Part shown: piece by piece, positions 11,341 to 23,214 of the stretch | Numbering within the stretch: position 1 is the stretch's first letter | Layout: each line of letters opens with the position of its first letter | NCBI RefSeq assembly: GCF_003597395.2 | Contig: NC_133776.1 | Location: 39,735,947 to 39,799,946 of the forward strand | Direction: 5' to 3' | DNA: 64,000 nucleotides | Source: Chelonoidis abingdonii | Taxonomy: Eukaryota > Chordata > Testudines > Testudinidae | Program-made: the position numbers and the translations under genes | Notes under the pieces: generated by a model | Told to the model about the DNA's origin: nothing | What the model saw: only the letters and a program-made list of their open reading frames with translations | Databases searched by the model: none

Positions 11341-13110
11341 GATTCATTTCTGATTTCTGTCTTATGTTCCTAAAAGCTCATGCTTCAGGGTTTCAACCTG
11401 CCACAGGAGTGGTCAGCAAGGGATTTTCTTACCACCCCCTGTTGTTGTTGGTATTATTATTAATAATTTTGTCCTTGGTTTGCTGGAGGCCATATCTGTG
11501 GTAACCCCTATCTTTCATAGCTATGTCTGACCTTTGATCATCAACTTGACTAGGACGGTTAGGGATTAAATTGAAGTGGTGCTATTTATAGGATTGGGGC
11601 GTGTCATTTCCGAACTCCATACACTGCCCATATGATTATATTTCTGTTTGGTTATCCATGGACCTGTTTAGAGTTACGGTCTTCCTTCAGATTCATTTCT
11701 TCTCTTGTCCTCATTTATAAGAGGATATTATGTTACATCAGTGAATGATATCAACACCCATAATGACAGCTACCAAAATTGGTGAGCTCCCCTTCTATTT
11801 TGTTTACCTTTAATCCAGTTGTAACTGGGTCAGCCACAATCTGGCTATTAATAAACTGTATACAAAGTGCCCATTTGCACCCTATCCAGCAAAGTACTTA
11901 AGCGATGCTTAAATTTAAGGATGTGAGTAATTGTTTATTGAAGTTCTGCTTATAGATGGAAAAGATCTATCGGAGTCTCTCCTTCCATGTAAATGTAGGA
12001 TATAGGGCCTGACCCAAAGGCTGCCATGGGTTTCAGTGGGCTTTGGATCAAGCTCAGAAAGGATGTATTGGATATTAAACTAATATTGCAAGTAATCTTA
12101 ACCAAACATACTATGACAAGGCAAGATGAATTCTAAGTGATGAGGGGAAAAATAAAACAGGTCTTTCAGCACTTTGTGTCTCTCACCAATGAAGGTTAGA
12201 GCATGTACACATATATCATACAAATATCTGGTAGCCTTTTTTAAAATTTTTGTTTTACTCAAAAGCAGATTAATCTTCTGCCAATTTCTGCTCTTATTAT
12301 AATCCTGAATTTATCATAAGCATTAAAAATTTAGTATGGATATTTTTCTTTTGTTGTTATAGTCTATCATAAAAAGGCATTAATGTTGTGCCATTCTTCA
12401 CTCTTATTTTATATAGTATATATATTATAGTGTATCTATATTGGCCCTAAGAATTCAGTTTCAGACTGTGAACTCAAAATAAGAAAGAAAACGGATCCAG
12501 AAAAAATAAATTTTATGAAAAGGATCATAATGAGAAAATGGTACAAAATTACCCACCCTCCTCTATGGCAACTACTGCACAGAAGAATCTATTATTGTAG
12601 TTCTCCTTCAGCGCTGTAACAGGGTTCTTCTCAGCAGTTTGCATGAAAGTATGTTCAGTTAGTTGCTAAAGAAGAAGCAGATTATAACATTCTTTTACTA
12701 ATCTCCTGCCTTTAATCAACACAAATTGAAAATGTAATTAAAAAAGGCCATGCACAGCAGAAGCCAATACTATCATTCATTTTCTAGGGTCTTATCTTAA
12801 GCTTCTGTGTACACAGCACAATGAGGTGTAGCAATCAGTAATTCAATATAATTTTCTGTGGTTTTATTCTTTGACTAAGAGAAAGGTAAATTAATAACTG
12901 ACGGGGGTGGTGAAATTGTTGCTTTATATGGAAACTCTGGAGGGACTGTGTTATTCAGGTAAAAGATGGCAGAACAGCGATGCAACAAATGGTATACGTG
13001 CAGAGCTAAGAACAGAAAGATCTAAACAAACATTGCAAGGTAATTTTGCTCTGTTACACCAGCATCTAATACTATCCATGTACACTATGTGTCACAGTCA
13101 CGATCCTTAC
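11341..13110. other. Unassigned AT-rich sequence
   Basis: Apart from the palindrome at 12006-12055, nothing is recognised. TA-rich patches lie near 12410-12440. Confidence 0.45.
12006..12055. repeat. Short imperfect palindrome, CCTGATCCAAAG family
   Basis: The left arm is GGCCTGACCCAAAGGCTGCC and the right arm CAGTGGGCTTTGGATCAAGC. It has the same design as 1704-1758 and 45473-45539. Confidence 0.55.
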
Positions 13111-13132
13111 GGTATGTCTACCCTGCAGTGTA

Positions 13133-13333
13133 AACCCAGGCAGGGCCAGCGTTACCATCTTTGCCACCCCAAGGAAAAAAAAAAAAGAAAGGCCGCTTTG
13201 ACTTCCGCCCAAACTGCTGAGACAAAAAAAAAAAAAGGCCAGCTGGACTATGCTGCCCCGAGAACGGACGGAATGCCACCCTTAGCATGTGCCACCCCAG
13301 GTACATGCTTCCTTCACCGGCCCTGAACCCAGG
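13133..13333. repeat. 8-bp target-site duplication AACCCAGG flanking hAT insertion
   Basis: AACCCAGG occurs at 13133-13140 and again at 13326-13333, exactly abutting the ends of the 185-bp element between them. An 8-bp duplication is the hallmark of hAT-superfamily transposition. Confidence 0.85.
13141..13325. mobile_element. 185-bp non-autonomous hAT element
   Basis: The ends are CAGGGCCAGCG and CACCGGCCCTG, near-perfect reverse complements (CAGGGCC(A/G)G). The element is bounded by a perfect 8-bp duplication. Internally it holds two A-runs (about 13173-13186 and 13225-13237) between GC-rich blocks. There is no transposase, so it depends on a source element elsewhere. It sits inside the left end of the outer element at 13111-15867 and so inserted later. 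Confidence 0.88.
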
Positions 13334-13778
13334 GTTAGTAGAACTTGAGTTAGCAGACCCTAGGTTTGTTAGCACAGGGCTTGAATATCTATACTCATTT
13401 GTAACCCCAGATTCGGAATTGTTGAACCCTGGGTCCCATCCTGGGGATGCAGGATCTACTGCATTATGGGGGCACAAGTCCAACCACTCACATCTCAGAC
13501 TTCCTAGTGACCTCTCAAAATATGGCAACTCTAGCCCTTTGTTCGTGGTGCAGTGTGGGAAAATTTGACTGTCCAGAGGACAAAGAAAGTTGGCCCTTGG
13601 GATTGTGGGATACTTTTGTTGGATTTCCAGAGCATGAGTTCAGTGGTCTGCATCTACATTGCAAAGCAATAGGACTTGAACCCAGGGTACTAGCTTGACT
13701 TAGGCTCTGATCCAGGTTCTGAACCCCAGGTTAGCACAATTTGCATGTAGATGGAAGGGGAGGGTAGGCTTGAGTCTT
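13334..13778. other. Body of the outer element
   Basis: This is the internal part of the split outer transposon. It is rich in AACCCAGG/CCTGGGTT-like words (for example 13427, 13680, 13722), which suggests that weak sub-repeats built the element. Open frames here (13287-13568, 13447-13698) show no domain. Confidence 0.5.
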
Positions 13779-14142
13779 GAGGCCTGGTCTACACTACGCG
13801 TTTAAATCGATTTAATGGCCGTTAAATCGATTTAACGCTGTACCCGTCCACACTACAATGCCCTTTATATCGAAATAAAGGGCTCTTTAAATCGATTTCT
13901 GTACTCCACCCTGATGAGAGGAGTAGCGCTAAATTCGATATTAACAGTTCAGATTACGGTTAGTGTGGACGGAAATCGACGTTATTGGCCTCCGGGCGTA
14001 TCCCCAGAGGTGCAACACTGACGCGCTCTGGACAGCAATCTGAACTCGGATGCAGCAGCAGGTAAACAGGAAAAGCCCCCGCGAACTTTTGAATTACATT
14101 TCCTGCTTGCCCAGTGAGGAGCTCTGATCAGCACGGCTGGCG

Positions 14143-14320
14143 ATGCAGTCTCAAATCCAAAAAAGAGCTCCAGCATGGACCGTACGGGAGATACTGAGGT
14201 CTGATCGCTGTATGGGGAGACAAGTCTGTTGTATCAGAGCTCCGTTACAGAACACGAAATGCCAAAAAGCGTTTTTGAATAAAAATCTCCAGGATACACA
14301 GCGCTGCGTGACAAAAGCGT
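14143..14320 (+). pseudogene. Broken Harbinger Myb/SANT-like gene, N-terminal part
   Basis: Harbinger elements encode a transposase and a separate Myb-like DNA-binding protein. Here an ATG is followed by QSQIQKRAPAWTVREI, then a frameshift and LIAVWGDKSV, SELRYRTRNAKK, a stop, and IKISRI. This resembles the trihelix/Myb-like domain of turtle Harbinger proteins (the RAPAWT...E and LIAVWG...SEL...RNAK landmarks), recalled from memory. The domain is cut by at least one frameshift and one stop, and the rest of the protein is not recognisable. Confidence 0.65.
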
Positions 14321-14804
14321 AATGGGAGCCAGAGACTCAAATGGACGCTCAGGGATGGAGGGTACTGAGGACTCCAGCTATCCACCAGTCCACAGCAGTC
14401 TCTTAAAAGTATTTGCATTCTTGGCTGAGCTCCCAATGTCTGTAGGTTCAAACACAGTGGCTCTGGTTGTGGTTCAGGGAACAGCTCCTCAGTTCTTTCC
14501 CCACCCCACCACGTGAAAAAAAGGGAAAGAAATCATTCCTTGACTACTTTCAATGTCACCCTATGTGTGGTACTGAATGCTGCTGGTAGACGCGGATGCT
14601 GCACAGCAGTGAAGAGCAGTATCCGCTCCTCTCCCTCTCCCCTCTCCCCGGTGGTAGACAGGTGCAGAAAGGACTGCCCCACCATCATCGAGAACCCCAT
14701 GCCTGATAATGCTCAAATAATCATGAGGGCAATGATTCCTGGTTACTTCCCAGTAGATAGGACGAACGGCTAATAACCAGTTCATCATCGAAACTGGGGG
14801 CTTG

Positions 14805-14897
14805 AAAATTTTTGAAAGCAAAATTGGGATTGACTCGGACTGTCATGGCAATGAGTCAATTCTCCCTTCATGGTTTCTAAATAGAGTCGTCCTGCTG
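14805..14897 (+). repeat. Left arm of internal inverted repeat in Harbinger element
   Basis: It begins AAAATTTTTGAAAGCAAAAT and runs to CGTCCTGCTG. It pairs with 15160-15250 at roughly 85-90% identity by eye. The arms are separated by about 260 bp, which is enough for a large stem-loop in RNA or single-stranded DNA. Confidence 0.85.
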
Positions 14898-15159
14898 GAC
14901 TGTCATAGCCCCGGGAGGCTGCTTCAAGTGCTCCCCCCACCTCATTTTATCTCACTAACAAGTCTCTGTTTCTTATTCTTGTATTCCTTACACTTCATGA
15001 CACAATGGGAAGGAGGCACTGCCACGGTAGCCCAGGAAGGTTGAGGGAGGAGGGAAGCAACGGGTGCGGTTGTTGCAGGGGCACACCTGTGAATACTGAC
15101 ACGGAGCAGCCTGTGCTCTCTGATACACTGGATCTCTATTTACACTTGCCTATTATTCT

Positions 15160-15250
15160 AGGCAGGACGACTCTATTTTTAGAAACCATAAGGGAGGGAA
15201 TTGACTCATTGCCAAGTGAGTCAATCCAATTTTTTGCTTTCAAAAATTTT
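15160..15250 (-). repeat. Right arm of internal inverted repeat in Harbinger element
   Basis: It begins AGGCAGGACGACTCTATTTT and ends TTTGCTTTCAAAAATTTT. It is the reverse complement of 14805-14897 with a few indels: the left arm has an extra segment in the middle of the TGACTC...GAGTCA portion. Confidence 0.85.
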
Positions 15251-15867
15251 CAGCCAGGGGACTCATGATAGCAGCGACAGTACAGAGGAAGAGATAACCG
15301 TTCATTCATTGCCACAGTTTTTCCGCGCAGTAGACGGTACCAGAACGACCAGGTAACATCTCTGCTATCTGCAACAGCAAGTGAAGGCCTGCTGTGTAGC
15401 GCTGGAGTATTCGCCTCTCTCTCCGCAGCATCCATAACATACGTGCCGGGCAAAAAAAAAAAAAGCTGACACGGGCTCCATGGTTGCCATCTATGGCGTC
15501 TCCAGAGCAATCCCAGGAAAAGCGGCATGAAAGGATGTCAGTGATTTTTCCCGGAAGGGAAGGAAATGACGACGACATTTACCAGAACCCCCCGCGACAT
15601 TAACATTCAACCTGAATCCAAGAGGGAGGGAGATGTCGGGAACTATGGGATAGCTACGGAAGTGCTACCCACAATGCAACGCTTCAGAAATCGACGTTAG
15701 CCTCGGAGCATGGACGCACAATGCCGAATTACTGTGCCTAGTGTGGCCGCATGAAATCGAAATTATAATATCAGTTTTATAAAACCGATTTTAGCAAATT
15801 CGATTTTATCCCGTAGTGTAGACGTGGCGAGTTTAACCCCTGGGCTTACACTGCAGTGTAGGCATAC

Positions 15868-17468
15868 TCTATGTATTCTGTTGTATGTTGGGGTAGATTC
15901 AATCTCTCTCAATCTGCAACAAAATATAGCCTGTGTCATTTTGAACTGAAGAATCTTACTCATCTTTTAGTGTAGGCATATAAGAATACACTTATGTACA
16001 AAAAACGGTGTGTTAGAAGATCATATATGGACCTTAGAATTTTCTTTGTTTAAACTACAGAAAACGGGCAATATTCTCTGCTTGATTCCAGTGAAGTCAA
16101 TGCAGTTACACAGTAGAGCACTATGTATTATATGACTAACCAATATGGTTCAGTCTGTAAGAAAAGTGAATATGGTAAATAATGACCTTTTTATTGAATG
16201 TACCATTTTCCTGATTGTTCCACCACATCCAGTCAATTCTGAAGCTAGCTGTCCCATTTAACCTTGCAGTGGACTTTGCTGTAACCATCATGTAGCCTGA
16301 TCTTGCTCCCATCGGAGTCAACAGCACTTTTGCCAAAGGAAGCAGAACTTAGAACCATGATGTAAATTTCTCTATGGGTTGCATCAATGAAAATCACAGC
16401 AAAAAGGCCTGTAAATATTTTATGTACTTTTTATAATTTGTCTGCAGATGGAGAGATTTTCTGAATTCATTTTAATTTTGTAAACTCATGCACATCTCCT
16501 CCCTGCTATATGTTAGGACTGTGGAGCATAAAATATGAACATCTAATTTTTGATTAAGCACATGCATGGGCACAATGAAGCAGCTTCAGTGCTGGGTGAT
16601 TTCCTTGACAGACGGGGGCAGGTGTTAATTGCTGCAAAGCAGGTTCTAGGAACATTGTAAAGTATTTCAGCCCTGGCTACTGTCTGAATAATTCATTCAA
16701 GGAGGCCCCTTTTGAAAAAAGTGGTATCTAGGATCTGTGACATAAAATCACACAAGAGGACAAATGAAAATATTCAAAACATCACAACAACAGTGAAATC
16801 TATGAAAACAAGGATGTGCTGCATTTGCAGTTTAGAGGGGCCCTGACTGCAGTGTAATTGCAATCAGATTTTTTTTTGGCCTAAGCAGTAGGATACTATA
16901 GCCTGTGTGATCGTATTAATTAAATGAACACCTCTGGTGCAGGGGGTAATTCCAAGTTTTTTTCGATACATCTGAGAAGCTCAATAATCAGCAGTTTCAC
17001 ACAGCCTGAAGAGTCTAATTATGGTGGTGGACTACAGCCAGGATTTATACAGTGCTTTTGTCAAAGATGTGTCCGCAATGGACCACTGCATCCAAACCAC
17101 TCTGAAGTCCAGGGAAGTTCAGATCCAGATCTAAACATCATGTCTTGTCTTGTGTGTAGAATGAGCCAGAGCTGAGAATTGAATGCAAATACCTCTGAAT
17201 TTTGTATAAATTTAGATTTGGATCCAAACTTTGCATGACTGGGATCCTCTCTTGTCATTATACACTGGATCACACAATACTCTGGAGCCAGAAGTAGTAA
17301 AGTAGGGTGGCACTATAGAGTTGTGTACTATGACATTTATATGTGGGGGAAATGTGTATGAGGATAGAGATAAGTAAAATTAAAAAATGAAATTAAAAAG
17401 CAGTACAGTTGTAATTAAGTTTGAATGCTTAGCTACTATGGTAATGGGTATTCTATAAATTGGAGATT
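15868..17468. other. Unassigned sequence
   Basis: No gene or clear transposon. The short frames here (for example 16924-17175) lack domains. Confidence 0.45.
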
Positions 17469-17488
17469 GTGTGTGTGTGTGTGTGTGT
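17469..17488. repeat. (GT)10 microsatellite
   Basis: This is an uninterrupted GT dinucleotide run of about ten units, a likely polymorphic marker. Confidence 0.95.
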
Positions 17489-19344
17489 AAAAGTTCAATA
17501 ACTGGGAAAGGAATTGTGGGTGGTGCTTGGTGTCAATCATGGGACAAAGAGGAATTTTTTTTCTTATTCTTTAAACTTCATCTTTGGGTGAAAAGTAAGA
17601 AATGATCATGCACCTGTTTCCCTTAACCCAGAACCAGTAAACATTCAGATCTATATAGTGATTGCATAAAAGGATGTCCCTCTTACAGTCAGTGGAGTGG
17701 TATTTCCACTCCTTTTAGTTTGAATGGTTTAGGCTAAGTTTTGGGCTTAAGTTTAATTAAGGACTCTGTTCGGATTACACAGTGCTGGTCACTTTAACTG
17801 TTCACCTGATATGTCTCCAGATGATGAACATCTTCCTCTTAAACACTGGAAAAGTGGAAATTTGAGCTTTATCTAAACTAGAACTAGCAAATAGACCCCA
17901 TCTGGATTTGGGTCCAATCTGGAACCCAAATCATTAGGTTGAGTTTAGATCCAGAGATTCAAAACTTTAAATGCCTCCAAACTCTAATGTATGGAGCTTT
18001 GGCAATGTGATTTTGGCTCCTCTCTGATATTTTCCTTTATATCATCTGAGCTCTGTTATTTAGGATTAAGTAAACATGAAGCTGTTCTGTTTTTTTGCTC
18101 AGAGTTCATAAATTGTTGGTGTTTTAATCAGCTTAGAGAAATTTGTGAACCTGAATTGTAATAACATTTAACCAAGCTGTAAGAATACACTGCACTCCAG
18201 AGCAAAAGGCTTGTGTCTCATACAGGGATCACAGTCCATTAAATATTATTTAACTAAGAACCATAGGCAGCAAAAGCCAGTTAATGAAACCCCATGCGCA
18301 TTTCATTTTTATCCACAAAAACAAAACAAAAAATTGTCACATGAGCTGAAATGTAAGATTTTCAAATATACTTAAGACGGTGCAATTTAACTGCTCTAGT
18401 CTATCATGCAAAAGACAGCCAATTAGCACCTCTTTCAAAGTGCTAAGTGAATGTGTTCCCTTTGAAGTTAGAAATATTAGGGGAAAATTGGCTAATTTAA
18501 TCTGGTTTCATACTTTCCGTTCAAAGTAAAACATATACAAACGGAGAGGAGCCAATAAAAGGAAACCTGGTATGTGCTGAAAATGCAACTTCAGATCAAT
18601 CTCTGGCATACTAAGCATCCCTTATTGTTAGGGAAAAGAGAGAATTAAAGGTATTTGTGATCTGACAAATTTTTCAGCGCATTTAAAATCCTAAACATTT
18701 GGGTAAAACCTTTTGAAGTCTACCAGGGCTAGTTAGTAAAAACATTTTAAAACTTTATTTGGAGACCCCGGAGAAGAATTGAGCACAGACACAAACACGG
18801 CCAAACCACATGGCTCATTCCCGAGCTCAGATTCCAGCACTTTATTTGAAGTCCATAGTTTCCATAATAGTAATAATAATACTTAGAGAACCCTAATTTA
18901 CACATCGCCAGTGAGCCACATTGTGTTATTCTTTGTAGCACCAGGGTGCATTGTTCATGCCACATTGTATTTTGTGATACAGTTAAAGTCACGGGCTGAG
19001 TCTGATGCAGCTGTGTGTGATTGTCACAGAGAACCTCAAGTATTTAAAAAAAAATTTTTTTAAGAAGGTTAACTAAAAGAAAACTGTGGGGTTTTTTTTT
19101 TCCTCACGGTGGGATATGTTTAAAAGAGTGGTTTTTAGTTAAGAACAAACACAGCCTGGGTCTCATGAGATTTTCAGCATGTTATTTCTTGAGTAATAAT
19201 GTTTTAATCTCATATTACACTTTCATCAAGGATCTCAAAGCCATGTGCAAATGTTAATTAACAAAATCTCACAATCTAAAAATAATCTGATGGAATTAAG
19301 AAAGGGAAAATATTGGTATAATATCAAAGACACTATCTATCCTG
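17489..19344. other. Unassigned AT-rich sequence
   Basis: Nothing recognised. An A/T block (AAAAAAAAATTTTTTT) lies near 19046-19061, and a T9 run lies near 19093. Confidence 0.45.
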
Positions 19345-19435
19345 TGATCAGTTAGTCTCTGGAATAGTCTCCTAAAGAAAGTAATGGAAGCCCATTGCTC
19401 GGTACCTTTAAAACTAGACTCGCCACAATAGTAGT
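19345..19435 (+). mobile_element. CR1 3'-region fragment
   Basis: TCTGGAATAGTCTCCTAAAG, then GTAATGGAAGCCCATTGCTC and ACCTTTAAAACTAGACT follow the order of the CR1 3' region (compare 11200-11290). No reverse-transcriptase part is attached. Confidence 0.65.
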
Positions 19436-19514
19436 AAATGTACAATAAAGAAATATCTCACTGATGATCTGATGCCTAATTTTCATAACCAGAGTCTGAG
19501 TCTATAATTAACTC

Positions 19515-19625
19515 TGAGTGGTAGAAAAGAATTACTTCCCCCATTTTACACATAGAAATCAGAGATGTCCAGGGAATTCTCCGAGATTGGGTGATGACAA
19601 CACACATAAAATATGGATTTTAGTA
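19515..19625 (-). mobile_element. Probable MIR-like SINE core, reversed
   Basis: CCCCCATTTTACACATAGAA followed by GAGATGTCCAGGGAATTC resembles the reversed MIR core (CATTTTACAGATGAGGAAAC...). It is short and decayed, so this is a weak call. Confidence 0.4.
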
Positions 19626-22600
19626 ATAATAAGTACCGGTAATTAATTATAATTATGTATATCAGTCACGATTATAGGCCTGAATCCCTGAGAGAGCCAG
19701 CAGAAGCTACTCCTGTGCTTTGCAGAGATGTGATTTCACATTGGCAAAACAGCTATCTGACAGACAGCAGATTACTGAGCTGAAATGCTGGACTCATTGA
19801 AGCCAATAAGAGTTTGCCATTGATATCAACAGGGTCAGGATTTCTCCTTTGGTATATTTGTGATGCAGGAATTACCCCTTTACCTCTTTGTATGCTGGTT
19901 TAAGCTGAGGTATAAATGTTCTAAACTTTTGAGATATATATTTCTTATATGTGTTTTACTTGACACAGTAGCCTGGTGAGACAGTGTACACATTTCATAG
20001 GAAATCTAACTTATATAAAGAACAGGAATAGATCAAAGTTACCTAAACTATATGGTGTATATATTTATTTTTTTAAATTAGACACTATCCTTTGGATACT
20101 ATCCTTCCAAGGATTAATACAAGAGGAAATGTTGCTGTTATAAGATCATAACGACATATTGCAATAAAATATAATCATTAATTTTAAATTATGACTGGAT
20201 GAAGATATAACGTTGGTAAATGAATACACTTAACAGATAATGACCATTTGATTAAGACCATTTGAAGTCAAAATATCTTTCTCAAAGGTATGCTAAATCA
20301 AACAAGTGAAACTTCTACTCTGTGTTAAAATCTTCAAGATAAACCCAAGAAAAAAATGTTGATAGAGAAGTTGAAGATTTATATAGCTGTTTCATAGTGT
20401 TGTAAGTTGGTAGCGTTGAACCAAGCTTATGCCCAGGTTGTAATTCCCTTACTCACATTGGATAGCATCATGCACTAGGAGTTAGGAATGCTTGCGCAGT
20501 CAGGTGCAACTCAATATGATCAAGGGCATTACAATCTTAGCCTGCTAGAGAACAGATGACATAAGTGCCTTATATCGGTTATATTACTAGTGAAAATAAA
20601 GAGACATTAGAAATAGCTTTGAATCATCAAAAGTGACCTACTGAGAGGTGAAGACTAGGGAGAGGGGAGCAGCCTTGTGTTGTTTCAGAGTTTACACAAT
20701 TTATTTTCATATTATCTTTCAAGACTGATTTCCATTTTAAATAATTACATGTAATATGTTTCCCCAGCATTTCCCCTTTGCACCAGAAAGCTAAGTGGCC
20801 TTCTTTTGAAAAAGGAGGGACTGTCTCTAGAACTCAGGGCTGGGTTGGACCTACTTAGAGGAGCTAGTACTAATCTGACCCATTTCTGGCTTGTCAGGAG
20901 CCACCTCTACTTTCTGTAACCTACATGTATCACAGTGCAGTGATTTCAGAACTTATGCTCTGTAACTGATCAATGAAGTCTCTACTGATAGGCCATCTCC
21001 TCCCTTGTGTTGGGAAATGGGGAGGTGGGGCAAAGAAGTAGCATTGGGAAGGAGTTTCTGGCACTCAGAGTGACTGCGTGCAGATAGAGCAGAAGTATAT
21101 AGGAAGCATTAGGCTCTCCGCTCACTTGGGGTGGTGAGTGATCCAGTGGATTCAGGGTGAAGCTATGGGCTATTCTTTTTGAAGGCAGAAGGAAGAGTGG
21201 GGAACAATGGAGTGGAAGAAAGGGCTCTTTCTTAGGATTAAAGTGAAATACCCAGGATGAGTCTATTTAGCTAGAGTATCTCAGTATAAAATTCTGAGCC
21301 CTCCATATCCTAAGCAGTCGTCACCTGCTCGAAGCTGTTATGAGAAACCTGACATTGTCACTGATTTCATATGGTTCTGCCCTAGTGTATGTGGGTATAA
21401 CTCCACTGAAGCCATTGGCGTTGCATCCATTTACACTAGTGCTGAATTTAGCCCATTGTGTCAAACAGGCATGACATATGGAAGTTTTAAGAAAGAAAAT
21501 CTTTCAGAAAACCCTAGTTAGTGCAGTCATTATCATGCAACATTTGCCTATAAAATAGTACTTGCTAACTATTCCTGAAGCCATTAGCCTTGAGTTGCAT
21601 ATCAGATAATGAGCAATTGGATATAAAAATAAACACTCTGCCCACAGATTGGCAGATATAGTTGTTGGAGGTAACTGGATTTTGGACCAACTATTTGGTT
21701 TCTTCCTATTGTTAAGGTACTGAAATATGCTTTCATGTTTAGGAATGGTGATTCAGCTAATTATGAATGCCTCAGATGCTAAGTGAAATTAATCATACTT
21801 TCTATTATAGTAGCTTTGAATTACAAAGCACAGACCCAGTCAGTGTTTTTCTCACTGAAATGTCTTTCACAAAGTATATGGATACAGGGGGGTTGGTTTT
21901 TTTGCCCAGAAACACTTTTTTTTTTAAATGCATGGATGTTTAACTTTCAGATATCGTAAAAGGAACAATCAAATACCTGGCTTTTGGAATGTGATACAAT
22001 TGTCCAAAGGGAAGACTTAAAACAATGTGTGATATTCTAATGTGTATGCAAATCCCTAAATCTTGCATGATAGTAGATAGACTTTGTAGATATATGAACC
22101 AATTCATATATTCAGGTCAAAAATATGAACCTGAGAGAAAGAGACTTAGGCAAAAAAAATCGCGATTGCAAATACTGTAAGTCTTATCCAAGTTAACGGT
22201 TTTGTCACAGGGAGAGCAAGTTGAAGACTAGGTTAGACATAAAACAGATCTAGTCTATTAATCTAATTTAAAGGTTTTCAGAGGAAATGGGAAAACACTG
22301 ATGGATTTGTTTGGAGGATACCAAATCTAAATCCCTTCCATTCCACCCCTGTTATCTTAGGCTCAGTCTTTAAAAATTATTCAGCTGACTTTCAGTAGTT
22401 TTGATCACTGTGTCTTGTCTCCAAAGTAGCTATGTTTCTATAAAATTCCTGAGTCTAATTCAACAAATAGAGAACCATTGATGTTCCATAAAGGGAATAC
22501 CCACTGACCTGTTGTTAAAACTGTGTTTTGATAAAACTATTTTGGTAAAACTGTATGAATTTGTATCTCTCCAACATCTGACATGGTGTAGACTTCATTA

Positions 22601-23214
22601 CTTAATAAAATTAGACAATCAACTCTGCAAAGTTATAACTCGTGTTAAAAAATTCATTTACCCTTTTATTCCTGTACATTCTCTTTAGTTAAGCAAATGT
22701 TGATCTCAACAGTGTAATTGCTGAAGATGTTGTGGCTAGGCCTGATTTGGCATTTCGTTACTAAACTCTCATTTCAATGGATTTACACCAATATACATCT
22801 AAAGTGTTACAGTGGTGAATCAGTGCTACTGTATTTTGTGCAACATGGCAACATTTTGTAGGCCTCCAAATTTGGAAGCACATTTCTCAGTTCAGTTTAC
22901 TGAGGACAGGGTAACCGGTTCTTAAAAAAATAAGAGTTAAATGGTTAGGATAGTTTAGACGGGCATACAGATTTTGGGAGACTTAGTCAAACTGAACTCA
23001 GACTGCAAGATAGGAGTGAGCCTGAACCAAAAGCCTGGATATAAACAGAAAAGCTAAGGGGGAAAGGTTTGGCGTTCAAATCTTGACCCAAAGGTCATGG
23101 CCAGGTTCTTTTGCCATATGGGACAGATCCAGTAATTCAGATCCAGATTTAACACTACTCTGAAATTTTTGAGATTTGCTCATCCATCCCTTTTTAATTA
23201 CCAATAGCAATATG
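19626..23214. other. Unassigned sequence with weak palindrome relics
   Basis: No gene is recognised. Short pieces at about 19794-19848 (TTGAAGCCAATAAGAG ... GGGTCAGGATTTCTCC) and 21394-21455 (GTATAACTCCACTGAAGCC ... CATTTACACTAGTGCTGAAT) resemble halves of the palindrome families seen elsewhere. So does 22770-22800 (CATTTCAATGGATTTACACC). All are heavily decayed. Confidence 0.4.

Larger units (their letters stand above)
13782..15827. mobile_element. PIF/Harbinger-type DNA transposon, 2,046 bp
   Basis: The ends are GCCTGGTCTACACTACG (13782-13798) and CGTAGTGTAGACGTGGC (15811-15827), near-perfect inverted repeats. They are flanked by GAG at 13779-13781 and 15828-15830, consistent with the 3-bp duplications of PIF/Harbinger. 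Both subterminal regions are full of ATCGATTT/AAATCGAT words, for example 13804-13837 and 13889-13898. The interior carries a broken Myb-like gene (14143-14320) and an inverted repeat (14805-14897 with 15160-15250). No DDE transposase frame survives. It lies inside the outer element and is younger than it. Confidence 0.85.
13111..15867. mobile_element. Outer inverted-repeat DNA transposon, split by two later insertions
   Basis: The left end (13111-13140) reads GGTATGTCTACCCTGCAGTG then TAAACCCAGG. The right end (15838-15866) is its near reverse complement, CCTGGGCTTACACTGCAGTG then TAGGCATAC. After removing the two insertions inside it (13141-13325 and 13782-15827, with one copy of each duplication), the element would be about 0.5 kb with no coding capacity. 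That is a non-autonomous element. No convincing target-site duplication is visible at the outer ends, so the superfamily is left open. Confidence 0.75.

Noticed and set aside
13118..13528. 136-codon minus-strand open frame and the 139-codon plus frame beside it
   Set aside because: They span the junctions of a hAT insertion inside another transposon and include poly-A/T-encoded runs of F or K. They are not genes.
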